From NCBI RefSeq assembly GCF_023634065.1, contig NZ_JALKCV010000005.1, forward strand, positions 248,001 to 312,000: a stretch of DNA of 64,000 bases. The letters are read 5' to 3'. Both the position numbers and the translations under genes were made by a program. A model generated the notes under the pieces. The model was not told where the DNA came from. It saw only the letters and a list, made by a program, of their open reading frames with translations, and ran no database searches. The stretch is from Microbulbifer litoralis (GTDB taxonomy: Bacteria > Pseudomonadota > Gammaproteobacteria > Pseudomonadales > Cellvibrionaceae). Position 1 is the first letter of the stretch; each line of letters begins with the position of its first letter. Below, piece after piece: positions 16,460 through 25,800 of the stretch.

Positions 16460-18007
16460 ATGGCCGCTGACCAAACCGCCCCCAAACGCCCCCTGGTCCT
16501 GCTGATCCTGGACGGCTTCGGCCACAGCGAGAACACCGAACACAACGCCATCGCCGCAGCCAGATCGCCGGTCTGGGACGGCCTCTGGGCCAGCCGCCCG
16601 AAAACCCTGATCCAGACCTCGGGCATGGCGGTGGGCCTGCCGGAGGGGCAGATGGGCAACTCCGAGGTGGGCCATATGACCCTGGGCGCCGGCCGGGTCG
16701 TGTACCAGAACTTCACCCGTATCAACAAGGCGATCGAGGACGGCGACTTTTTCACGAACCCGGCCTACACCGCCGCCGTGGACAAAGCCATCGCCAACGA
16801 CGGCGCCGTGCATATCATGGGCCTGGCGTCTGAAGGCGGCGTACACAGCCACGAAGACCATATCGTCGCGATGATCACCCTGGCGGCCCAGCGCGGCGCC
16901 AGGGCCATTTATGTGCACGCCTTCCTCGACGGCCGCGACACGCCGCCGCGCAGTGCCGAGCCGACCCTGGCGCGCCTGGGCCAGGTGTGCGACTCGGTCG
17001 GCAACGCGCGCGTGGCCAGTATCGCCGGCCGCTACTTTGCCATGGACCGCGACCAGCGCTGGGACCGCATCCAGTCCGTCTACGACCTGCTGACCCTGGG
17101 CGAGGCCGGGCACAGCGCGCCGGACGCGGTCGCCGGCCTGGCCGCGGCCTACGAACGCGGCGAGAACGACGAGTTCGTGGCGCCGACCCTGATCGGCGAA
17201 CCGGCGCCGATTGCCGACGGCGATGCAGTGATCTTCATGAACTTCCGCCCGGACCGCGCGCGCCAGCTGACCCGCGCCTTCACCGAGGCGGACTTCGACG
17301 GCTTCCAGCGCCGGGCCACGCCGAAACTGGCGGACTTTGTAATGACTACCGAGTACGCCGCCGATATCAAAGCCAGCTGCGCCTTCCCACCGGAAGCCCT
17401 GGTGAATTCCCTCGGCGAGTACCTGGCCAACGAGGGCAAAACCCAGCTGCGCATCGCCGAGACCGAGAAGTACGCCCACGTGACCTTCTTCTTCAGCGGC
17501 GGCCGCGAGGAACCCTACAGCGGCGAGACCCGCGAGCTGATCAAGTCTCCTAATGTGGCCACCTACGATCTGCAGCCGGAGATGAGCGCACCGGAAGTGA
17601 CCGACAAGCTGGTGGCGGCGATCGAAAGCGGCGACTACGACGCCATCATCTGCAACTATGCCAACGGCGACATGGTCGGCCACAGCGGCGTCTTCGAGGC
17701 CGCCGTCAAGGCCGTGGAAGCGCTGGATGTGTGCGTCGACCGGGTCACCAAAGCCGCGCTGGCCGCCGGCGGCGAGGTACTGATCACCGCCGACCACGGC
17801 AATGTCGAGGAGATGTTCGACCAGAATTCCGGCCAGGTCAGCACCCAGCACTCCACGCTGCCGGTGCCCTTCGTCTATGTCGGCGAGCGCAAACTCAGCC
17901 TGCGCGACGGCGGCAGCCTGGCGGACGTGGCACCGACCATGCTGGCGTTGATGCACCTGCCGCAACCTGCTGAAATGACTGGCCAAAGCCTGGTGAATTT
18001 CGAGTGA
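16460..18007 (+). CDS. gpmI: 2,3-bisphosphoglycerate-independent phosphoglycerate mutase
   Basis: This glycolytic enzyme interconverts 3- and 2-phosphoglycerate using two Mn ions and a phosphoserine. The 515-residue length is standard. The metal motif LLILDGFG is near residue 15, the catalytic serine in [14 protein letters not shown] near 67, [11 protein letters not shown] near 153, and the metal site [13 protein letters not shown] near 445. The GAGGAA-like site precedes the ATG. The stop overlaps the GTG start of envC. Divergent from the rhodanese gene across 230 bp that must hold both promoters. Confidence 0.97.
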   Translation: MAADQTAPKRPLVLLILDGFGHSENTEHNAIAAARSPVWDGLWASRPKTLIQTSGMAVGLPEGQMGNSEVGHMTLGAGRVVYQNFTRINKAIEDGDFFTNPAYTAAVDKAIANDGAVHIMGLASEGGVHSHEDHIVAMITLAAQRGARAIYVHAFLDGRDTPPRSAEPTLARLGQVCDSVGNARVASIAGRYFAMDRDQRWDRIQSVYDLLTLGEAGHSAPDAVAGLAAAYERGENDEFVAPTLIGEPAPIADGDAVIFMNFRPDRARQLTRAFTEADFDGFQRRATPKLADFVMTTEYAADIKASCAFPPEALVNSLGEYLANEGKTQLRIAETEKYAHVTFFFSGGREEPYSGETRELIKSPNVATYDLQPEMSAPEVTDKLVAAIESGDYDAIICNYANGDMVGHSGVFEAAVKAVEALDVCVDRVTKAALAAGGEVLITADHGNVEEMFDQNSGQVSTQHSTLPVPFVYVGERKLSLRDGGSLADVAPTMLALMHLPQPAEMTGQSLVNFE

Positions 18008-19200
18008 TTGCCATGCCGATTGAAAATCCACTGGCACAGCGCAGTGCGCCCGTCAGGCGCGGCCCATTGGCCGCGCTCGCTGCGCTCGTGTTCCCCCTGT
18101 TGCTGATGCTTTCGGCGCCACCGGCGCTGGCGGACGACGACCAGCAGGCGCGCCTGGAAGAGATCAAGCAGCGCATCGAGTCGCTGCAGGAAGAACTGGG
18201 TGAGGTGCGCGACCAGCGCGACCAGCTGCTCAGGGACCTGGAGGAGAACGAGAAGGATATCTCCGAGCTGCACAGGCGCATCGACCAGATCAAGAGCGAC
18301 ATGCAAAGCCGCGGCGAGAAGTTGCAGGAGCTGAGAAAAGAGCAGCAGCAGTTGCAGGAGTCGCGACGAAGTATGCAGCGGCGGGTCGAGCAGGAAGTCG
18401 CCGCCGCTTACCGACTCGGCAGACAGGAGCAGGTCAAACTGCTCCTGAACCAGCAAGACCCGCAGAACATCGCCCGCCAGCTCCGCTACCACCAGTATTT
18501 TCTCCAGGAACGCAGCCGCGTCATCGACGACTACCTCGCCACCCTCTCCTCCCTGCAGACCGTCAGCACCACGATAGAGCGCGAACGCGATACCCTCGAC
18601 AGCGAGCGCCGGCAACTGCAGCAGCGGGAAACGCAACTGGTGGGCGCGCAGCAGGCGCGGCAGTCGACACTGGACAAGCTGGCCGCACGGCTGGCCGACG
18701 GAAGCGGTGAACTGAAACAGCTGAAGAGCGACCGCTCGCGGCTGCAGAAACTGGTGGACGAGGTCGGCCGCGCCATCGCCTCGCTGGTGAGCCCGCAGGA
18801 CCAGCAGCCGTTCGCCAAACAGCGCGGCCGCATGCAGTGGCCGGTGGACGGCCGCCGCGCCAATGCCTACGGCCGGCGCCGCGCCAACGGTATCACCTGG
18901 AAGGGCATCACCATCCGCGCCGACGCCGGCACCCCGGTGCATGCCATCCACCGCGGCCGCGTGGTTTTCTCCGACTACCTACGCGGCCAGGGCATGCTGA
19001 TGATCCTGGACCACGGCGACGGCTACATGAGCCTCTACGCCCACAACCAGTCCCTGACCCGCAGCCTGGGTGAATGGGTGGAGCGGGGCGATACCATCGC
19101 CCGCGTCGGCAACACCGGCGGCCTGAATCGCAGCGGCGTCTACTTCGAAATCCGCCACCGCGGCCGACCGCAGGACCCCACCGTCTGGTGTCGCGGCTGA
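18004..19200 (+). CDS. envC: EnvC-like murein hydrolase activator (coiled coil plus degenerate LytM/M23 domain)
   Basis: This periplasmic protein activates AmiA/AmiB amidases during cell division under FtsEX control. It has a signal peptide ending PALADD near residue 42, long heptad-rich coiled coil at about 45-250, and a LytM/M23 domain at about 280-395 ([47 protein letters not shown]). The zinc ligands are degenerate, as in EnvC activators. GTG at 18004 overlaps the gpmI stop; an ATG at 18013 is an equally plausible start. The gpmI-envC-ctp order is conserved in Gammaproteobacteria. Confidence 0.9.
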   Translation: MIAMPIENPLAQRSAPVRRGPLAALAALVFPLLLMLSAPPALADDDQQARLEEIKQRIESLQEELGEVRDQRDQLLRDLEENEKDISELHRRIDQIKSDMQSRGEKLQELRKEQQQLQESRRSMQRRVEQEVAAAYRLGRQEQVKLLLNQQDPQNIARQLRYHQYFLQERSRVIDDYLATLSSLQTVSTTIERERDTLDSERRQLQQRETQLVGAQQARQSTLDKLAARLADGSGELKQLKSDRSRLQKLVDEVGRAIASLVSPQDQQPFAKQRGRMQWPVDGRRANAYGRRRANGITWKGITIRADAGTPVHAIHRGRVVFSDYLRGQGMLMILDHGDGYMSLYAHNQSLTRSLGEWVERGDTIARVGNTGGLNRSGVYFEIRHRGRPQDPTVWCRG

Positions 19201-19253
19201 TAGATATGCCCCCTGCGGCTACCCTGATCAGAAACCACCTGATCACTTGCACC

Positions 19254-19613
19254 ATGCCCGCGCCAAAATCCATACACTGCAAACGCGCCTACGAACCGCC
19301 GCAACCGGGAGACGGTTACCGCGTATTGGTCGATCGCCTATGGCCGCGCGGTGCCAGCCGCGAGTCCCTGCAACTGGACGACTGGTGCAGGGAACTGGCA
19401 CCGTCCGACGCGCTGCGCCAGTGGTTCAATCACGATCCCCGCCTCTGGGCCGCCTTTTACCAGCGCTACCACAAAGAGTTGCGCGACAAGCGGGACCGGA
19501 TCCAGTCACTGCGGAAGGCCTGCGACGGGCGCCCGCTGACCCTGGTCTACGCCGCGCGGGATTGGCAGCACAACAACGCGGTGGCACTGAAAATGTTCCT
19601 GCAACAGCACTGA
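19254..19613 (+). CDS. DUF488 family protein
   Basis: This 119-residue protein matches the DUF488 pattern, with RVLVDRLWPRGASRESL near residue 24, an acidic DDWCRELAPS, WFNHDPRLWAAF near 57, and a closing LVYAARDWQHNNA near 98. The biochemical role of this family is not known. The ATG at 19254 gives the usual N-terminus; an in-frame ATG lies 16 codons upstream. It is inserted between envC and ctp, which are usually adjacent. Confidence 0.85.
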   Translation: MPAPKSIHCKRAYEPPQPGDGYRVLVDRLWPRGASRESLQLDDWCRELAPSDALRQWFNHDPRLWAAFYQRYHKELRDKRDRIQSLRKACDGRPLTLVYAARDWQHNNAVALKMFLQQH

Positions 19614-19753
19614 ATTCACAGCATCGCGAGGCAACGGCCACCAGGAACCGTTTTTCGCGCAGCGGCATTCCCCGCCAACTTGAAAACCCTGCCAGCGGCC
19701 GCGGTCTACACTTTCGCAAAGAAAGCACGAAATAAGGCAGAGGTCTCAACGAT

Positions 19754-21103
19754 ATGTTCACTCCCAAGACGCTGACCACCTTCATCGGCGCAGCCGCACT
19801 CACCGCCCTGCCGCTGATGGGTCTCAGTGAAGGGGATCCCGGCGAAAACCTGATTCCCGAAGCCGGAACCCGGTTGCCGCTGGAGGACCTGCGCAGTTTT
19901 GCCAAAGTCTTCGAACAGATCCGCCAGGGCTATGTAGAGGAGGTGGACGACAGCACCCTGCTGGAATACGCGATCAAGGGCATGCTGCAGGGCCTGGATC
20001 CGCACTCCTCCTACCTGGACCGCGCCTCCTTCGACGATTTGCAGGCGAACACCACCGGCGAGTTTGCCGGCCTGGGTATCGAGGTGGGTGTCGAGGACGA
20101 CTACATCACCGTAGTCACGCCGATGGACGATACCCCGGCCGCCCGCGCCGGGCTGAAATCCGGCGACATCATCCTGCGCCTGTCCGGCAAATCCCTGAAG
20201 GGCGTGAGCCTGGATGAAGCGGTGGAACGCATGCGCGGCCCCAAGGGCAGCAGCGTGACCCTGACCATCGCCCGCAAGGGCCACAAGGAGCCCTTTGACG
20301 TGACCCTGAAACGCGACACGGTGCGCGTGCGCAGTGTGCGCAGCAAAATCCTCGACAAGGGCTACGGCTACCTGCGCATCAGCCAGTTCCAACTGGATAC
20401 CGGCGGCGACGTGGCGGCGGAAATCCGCGAGCTGCAGGAAGGCGGCGAACTGAAAGGCCTGATCATCGATCTGCGCAACAACCCCGGCGGCGTCCTGCAA
20501 TCCTCCGTCGAAGTGGCAGATGCCTTTCTCGACAGCGGACTGGTGGTCTACACCGAGGGCCGTTCCGAATCCGCCAATCTCAAATACTCCGCCGAACCCG
20601 GCGACATGACCGACGGCATACCACTGGTGGTACTAATCAACGACGGCTCCGCCTCGGCCGCTGAAATCGTCGCCGGCGCCCTGCAGGACCACCGCCGCGC
20701 GGTGGTCATGGGCACCGACAGTTTCGGCAAGGGCTCGGTGCAGACGGTGATCCCGATCAACAGCGACCGCGCCATCAAGCTGACCACCGCCCTCTACTTC
20801 ACCCCCAACGGCCGCTCCATCCAGGCCCAGGGCATCACGCCGGATATCGTCGTCGAGCGGGTCAAGGTGACGCGCCTGGAAGCCGCCCGCCGCACCACCG
20901 AAGCCGACCTGGCCGGCCACCTGGGCAACGGCAACGGCGGCGAGGATCGCAACGCCGCCGATCGCAAGCGGGAAATGCAGGACCGCGAGGACTGGTACGG
21001 TCGCGACAACCAGATTTTTGAAGCCCTGAATGTCCTCAAGGGGCTGAATCTTTACGCCCAGCGACACCGGGAAGAGCGCGAGCGTTTCGCCCGCGCCAAC
21101 TGA
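19754..21103 (+). CDS. ctpA: S41 family C-terminal processing peptidase
   Basis: This 449-residue periplasmic serine protease cleaves hydrophobic C-terminal tails. It has a signal peptide in the first 25 residues. The DPHSSYLD block is followed by a PDZ domain at about 95-185 (FAGLGIEVGVEDDYITVV), the S41 core LRNNPGGVL near 240, the catalytic serine in NDGSASAAEIVAG near 300 and the catalytic lysine in DSFGKGSVQT near 325. It follows envC and the DUF488 gene. Possible substrates include cell-wall hydrolases, as for CtpA in Pseudomonas; this is inference. A GC-rich hairpin without a T run follows at 21119-21139. Confidence 0.93.
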   Translation: MFTPKTLTTFIGAAALTALPLMGLSEGDPGENLIPEAGTRLPLEDLRSFAKVFEQIRQGYVEEVDDSTLLEYAIKGMLQGLDPHSSYLDRASFDDLQANTTGEFAGLGIEVGVEDDYITVVTPMDDTPAARAGLKSGDIILRLSGKSLKGVSLDEAVERMRGPKGSSVTLTIARKGHKEPFDVTLKRDTVRVRSVRSKILDKGYGYLRISQFQLDTGGDVAAEIRELQEGGELKGLIIDLRNNPGGVLQSSVEVADAFLDSGLVVYTEGRSESANLKYSAEPGDMTDGIPLVVLINDGSASAAEIVAGALQDHRRAVVMGTDSFGKGSVQTVIPINSDRAIKLTTALYFTPNGRSIQAQGITPDIVVERVKVTRLEAARRTTEADLAGHLGNGNGGEDRNAADRKREMQDREDWYGRDNQIFEALNVLKGLNLYAQRHREERERFARAN

Positions 21104-21209
21104 CCCGGAAAGATGCGGGGGCGGACGCCGTGTCCGCCCGCAAACCAAACCGCACGGGCTGTTCCGTTCACCCTGTCAGTCTGCCCGCGAACGGTTTTGG
21201 AAGGTAGTC

Positions 21210-21470
21210 ATGCAGCAGTACCGCACCGGCGAACAGCAGTGCTCCATTCCGCCGCGTTCCGACCGCTTTTTCAAAGTGGAACACGACTGGTTTTTCCAGG
21301 TGCGCGGCGGCGCCTGTTTCGGGCCCTATTGCTGTCGACAGGAAGCGCAGCGCGCGGTGCGCCAGCTGTTCGGGCCGCCGCGCGAATCCGGTGACGCGGC
21401 AGACAGCGCGATCATCCATCCTTTCGGTAGCCAGCGGGCGAAGCGCTGGCGGAAAAGACAAAACCCCTGA
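21210..21470 (+). CDS. small uncharacterised protein (possibly DUF6316)
   Basis: This 86-residue protein is preceded by GGAAGGTAG at good spacing. The middle part, RSDRFFKVEHDWFFQVRGG and GPYCCRQEAQRAVRQLF, follows the pattern of short proteins annotated as DUF6316 in Cellvibrionales and Pseudomonas relatives (R-x-RFF...WYF..R.G...GPF.s..eA..A). I am not certain of the family name. There is no signal peptide and the tail is very basic. It converges with entS with only 7 bp between the stops. Confidence 0.6.
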   Translation: MQQYRTGEQQCSIPPRSDRFFKVEHDWFFQVRGGACFGPYCCRQEAQRAVRQLFGPPRESGDAADSAIIHPFGSQRAKRWRKRQNP

Positions 21471-21477
21471 ACCCCGC

Positions 21478-22740
21478 TCAACCAGCCGCGTACTCGCCTT
21501 CGCCCCCCTCCGCTTCCGCAGGCCCGAGGTTGCGCAGCGACCGGCAACCCGCCAGCATCAGCAGGCCGCATGCCAGGCTGGCGGCACCGATGACGAAAAT
21601 GCTCGCCAGCGACGACAGGAATTTACCCAGCACACCGATACCGAAACTGCCGACGGAATCGCCGCAGGCGTCCTGCGCCGTCCAGATGGCGTTGATGCGC
21701 CCCAGGTAGTGATCCGGGGTCTGCGCCTGCACCAGGCTGTATTCCAGCAATGAGGTAATCGAAACCAGGTAGCCGAACAGCGCCAGCAGCAGCAGTGCCA
21801 GAATAAAATTCTGGTTCAGGCCCAGCAGTGCCAGGCAGGCGAAAGTGGCGCTGGCGCAGAGCAGCATCACCCGCCCCGGCCGGCGCAGGTGGCTGGCCCA
21901 GCCGCTGACCAGCGCGCCCAGTGTGGCCCCCACCGGCACCGCCGAATACATCAGCCCCAACTCGAAAGCGCCGCCGCCGTAGACAGTTTCCACCAGCTCC
22001 GGAAACAGCACTCGCACCGCCGTAGTCAGGGTGACCAGCGTGCCGACGGCCACCACACTCAACAGGATTCTGTTGCCAAAAAGATAGCCAAAGCCCTGCG
22101 CCAGCGCGCGCAGCGGATGCTGCTCTTCCACCTGTTGCGGCACCATCGATGGCAGCGCCAGCAGCGGGATCAGCGTCAGGCCGGTACCCAGCGCCGCGAT
22201 CAGGTAATTCCAGCCCACATGGCTGGCGGCGATGATGACGCCCCCCAGCGCCGGCGAGATCACCGTGGCCAGGCGCAAGCTGACCATGCTCACCGCGCGC
22301 GCCTGCACCAGGTTTTCGCGCCCGACGATAAACGGCATCGCCGCCAGCAACGCGGTCACCCCCAGGGCGCCGAAGAAGCCGTCCCACAGCGCCAACCCGT
22401 ACAGCGCCGCCAGCGACGGTTGCGGCAACCAGGCGTTGACCGCCAGGCCGACGAAGCCCAAGCCGCAGGTGGTGCGGGCAAACAGGATCAGTTTTTTGCG
22501 ATCGTGGCGGTCCGCCAGCACTCCGCCCCACAACAGGCCGACAAAAAGCCCGATCCCCTCGATGGCCATCACCAGACCCACGTGAAAACTGTCGCCACTC
22601 AGTTCATACGCCTGCAGCGGAATCGCCACCGACAACATGCCCAGGCCCAGCAGGGAAATGGTGCGCGCGATAAATACATTGCGGAAATGTCGGTTGTGCC
22701 GCAGCACGCTGAAATCGACAAACAGGGATTTGATCGACAT
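21478..22740 (-). CDS. entS: EntS-like MFS siderophore exporter
   Basis: This 420-residue MFS protein has twelve hydrophobic segments. Its order of motifs (FRNVFIARTISLLGLGML at the first helix, GGVLADRHDRKKLIL after helix 2, GRINAIWTAQDACGDSVGS late) matches the EntS/enterobactin exporter group. It should move the catechol siderophore from cytoplasm to periplasm by proton antiport. It is the last gene of the siderophore cluster, 60 bp after the NRPS stop and in the same direction. Confidence 0.88.
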   Translation of the reverse strand: MSIKSLFVDFSVLRHNRHFRNVFIARTISLLGLGMLSVAIPLQAYELSGDSFHVGLVMAIEGIGLFVGLLWGGVLADRHDRKKLILFARTTCGLGFVGLAVNAWLPQPSLAALYGLALWDGFFGALGVTALLAAMPFIVGRENLVQARAVSMVSLRLATVISPALGGVIIAASHVGWNYLIAALGTGLTLIPLLALPSMVPQQVEEQHPLRALAQGFGYLFGNRILLSVVAVGTLVTLTTAVRVLFPELVETVYGGGAFELGLMYSAVPVGATLGALVSGWASHLRRPGRVMLLCASATFACLALLGLNQNFILALLLLALFGYLVSITSLLEYSLVQAQTPDHYLGRINAIWTAQDACGDSVGSFGIGVLGKFLSSLASIFVIGAASLACGLLMLAGCRSLRNLGPAEAEGGEGEYAAG

Positions 22741-22791
22741 GGTTTTTCCATCCGTTTTGTTTTTTTGAGCGTTGCAGGACTGGATCGCGCA

Positions 22792-22805
22792 CGGCGCACC
22801 CTACG
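22792..22805. repeat. copy of the short dispersed repeat, overlapping the NRPS stop
   Basis: The inverse of the 14-mer at 1952-1965 lies across the TAG stop of the NRPS reading frame and the first bases of the NRPS-entS gap. Confidence 0.4.
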
Positions 22806-25800
22806 TTTGGGCAGCGGGCTGTTTTTCTCCTGCCGCGATGGCCTCGCCAGCGCCGCTGAAAATCACCGCCCGTTCCAGCAGTTCGTCCAGCAGCGGCCCC
22901 AGGGTTTCCAGCGAATCCGGGGACATGATGTCCTCGTGGGCGCAGTCCGGCAGGTGGAAGATTTCCACATCGCAGGCGTAGCGCGCCCAGTCCTGCTCCG
23001 GCTGGATGTACTCCGGCAGCGACTGCCCGGCGACGAACAGGGTTACCGGCCCGTCGTAGCGCGGCGTGCTGGCGGCGGACAGCAGGCGCACCGCGTCCTG
23101 GTAATTGGCGAAGATCTGCTCCAGCATCGCCGCCTTCTCGCGCCGCATCAGTTCGTCCTCCGCATCCGCCGATTCCGCCGCGCCGTCGCCGGCAAAGGCC
23201 TCGTCCAGCAGCTGCGTCTGCTCCCGCTCCGCACCCAGCGCCGCCTCGGCGCCGGCCGGGTCCTGCCAGTCGTGCACCTCTGTCGGGTAGGTATCCAACA
23301 GGCCGAGAAAATCCACCCGTTCCCCCTGCGCGCGCAGCGCCGCCGCCACGCCGTAGGCCACGGTGCCGCCGAGGGAATAACCCAGCAAGTAGTAGGGTCC
23401 GCGCGGCTGCACGCGGCGCAGGATGTCCAGTTGCCGTTCGATCAGCGCCGGCATATCCGCGCTGCTGGCGATCAGGCCGCCGGGGCGCGGCGATTGCAGA
23501 CCGACGATCGGCTGGTCGCTTTTCAGGTAGCGCGACAGCACCGAGTACTGCCAGGCAAAACCCGAACCGGGATAAAAGCAGAACAGCGGTGCGCCGCGAC
23601 CGGAACGCAGCGGCAACACCGCGTCGAAACCCTCGCTGCCAAAGTCGTTCAACATGCCGGCGCGGTTCAGCGACGCCGCCAGCTGCGCTACCGTCGGCGC
23701 GGTCATGATCTGGCCGACGCTCACCGGCCGCTGCAGGTCGCGGCGGATTTCCGCGGCCAGGCGCATCGCCAGCAGCGAGTGGCCGCCGAGGGCAAAGAAA
23801 TCGTCGTCGGCGTAGACGCGCTCGACGTTCAGCAGCCCGGCAAAGATCTCCGCCAGGCGCGACTCCAGCCCGCGCACCGGCAGGCGCTGCTGGCGGTCGT
23901 CCGCCGCCGCGGATTCCGCCTGCGGTTTCGGCAGCGCGCGGCGATCCAGCTTGCCGTTGGCGCTGAGCGGCAGCGCCTCCAGCGACACATAGGCCACCGG
24001 CAACATGTGTGCCGGCAACCGCGCCCGCAGGTTGGCGCGCACCGCGTCCGGGTCCGGCGCGCTGTTTGCCGCGGGCACCAGGTAGGCCACCAGCTGGCGG
24101 CTGTCCATGCCGGGCTCGCTGGCGCCGCCGAGGGCCCCTGCACAGCGGCGCTGGCCACACCGGGCTGCTGCCGCAGCAGGCTCTCGATTTCTCCCAGCTC
24201 CACGCGCTGGCCGCGGATCTTGATCTGGTCGTCGGCGCGGCCCAGGTATTCGATCTCGCCGTTCGCCAGCCAGCGCACCAGGTCGCCGCTGCGGTACAGG
24301 CGCGCGCCGGGTTCACTGCTGAACGGGTCGGCGACAAAGCGCGCCGCGGTCAGCCCCGCGCGCCCCAGGTAGCCCTGTGCCAGCTGCACACCGCCCAGGT
24401 ACAGCTCGCCGGTGGCGCCCACCGGCACCTGGCGCAGCTGCTGGTCCAGTACCTGCACGCGGGTATTCCACAGCGGGCGGCCGATGGGCACACCGGCGCC
24501 GGCAGCGGCTGCCGTTGCCGGGCGATAGGTCACGTCCACCGCCGCCTCGGTGGGGCCGTAGAGGTTGTGCAGCGCGGCGTCGAAGCGCGCGGAAAAATCC
24601 CGCACCTGCGCGCGGGTCAGCGCCTCGCCGCTGCAGAACACCTGCCGCAGGCTCGGGCACAGCGCGCGCTCCGGCGGGTAGAAATCGCGGCAGTGTCCGC
24701 TGAACAGCGCCAGCATCGACGGCACAAAATGCATACAGGTCGCAGAAAACTGTTCCACCGCCTGCACCAGTTGCTGCGGGTCGCGGTGTGCGTCCGGCTC
24801 CGCCAGCGCCAGTTGCGCGCCCGCAATTAAAGGCCAGAAAAATTCCCATACGGACACATCGAAACTGCACGGGGTTTTCTGCAGCACCACATCGCCCGCT
24901 GCCAGCGGGTACTCCGCCTGCATCCACTGCAGGCGATTGACGATGGCGCCGTGGGAAACCAGCACGCCCTTGGGGCGGCCGGTGGTGCCGGAGGTGTAGA
25001 TCAGGTAGGCCGGGTGCGCCGCCGTAATCGGTATGTTCAATTGCTCGGCCCGCGGGTTGTCCGCCAGGCGGTCGTAGATTTTGACCGGCGTCGGCGCCAG
25101 TGCGGCGAAGCGCGGCGCCTGTTCGCTGTCGGTCACCAGCAGCGTCGGCACGGCGTCGCGCAACATAAAGCCGAGGCGCTCGTCCGGGTAGCCGGCGTCC
25201 AGCGGCAGGTAGGCGGCGCCGGACTCGATCACCGCCAACAGCGCCAGGCTGAGCCGCACCGAGCGCGGCAGGGCCACGGCGACGACGGTGCCGGGGCCGA
25301 CGCCCTCCGCGGCCAGCTCCCGCGCCAGCTGGCACACCTGGGCGCGCACGGCGCCATAGTCGAGCCGCTCGCGCGCATCGCACAGCGCCGGCGCCTGTGG
25401 CGTGCGCGCGGCCTGCTGCGCCAGCAGCGCGGCCAGTGTGGTGTTTGCCAGCGGGTGTGCGGTGTCGTTGGCGGCTTCGACCAGGCGCTGTTCCGGCACG
25501 GACAGCAGCGACAGCTGCCGCACCGGCAGCGCCGGTTGCTCCAGCAGCGACAACAGCAGCCGCTCCACCCGCCGCGCGATCCACTCGGCCTCGATGGCCG
25601 CGCTGCGGTTTTCCACCAGCAGCGTCAGCGATTCGCCGGGAATCGCCAGCAGCGCCAGCGGGTAGTGGCTGTAACCGCGGTTGTGGATTTCGCCCGCACT
25701 GAGCGCTGCGCCGTCGGCGCCTGCCAGGGTCTGTTGCAGGTAACTGCTGTCGGGGTAGTTTTCCACCACCAGCAGCGTGTCGAACAGCGCTTCGCCGCCG

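Noticed and set aside
24130..24140. Programmed -1 ribosomal frameshift in the NRPS
   Set aside because: GGGGCCC is not a good X-XXY-YYZ slippery site, and NRPS genes are not known to use one; a sequence error or mutation is simpler.
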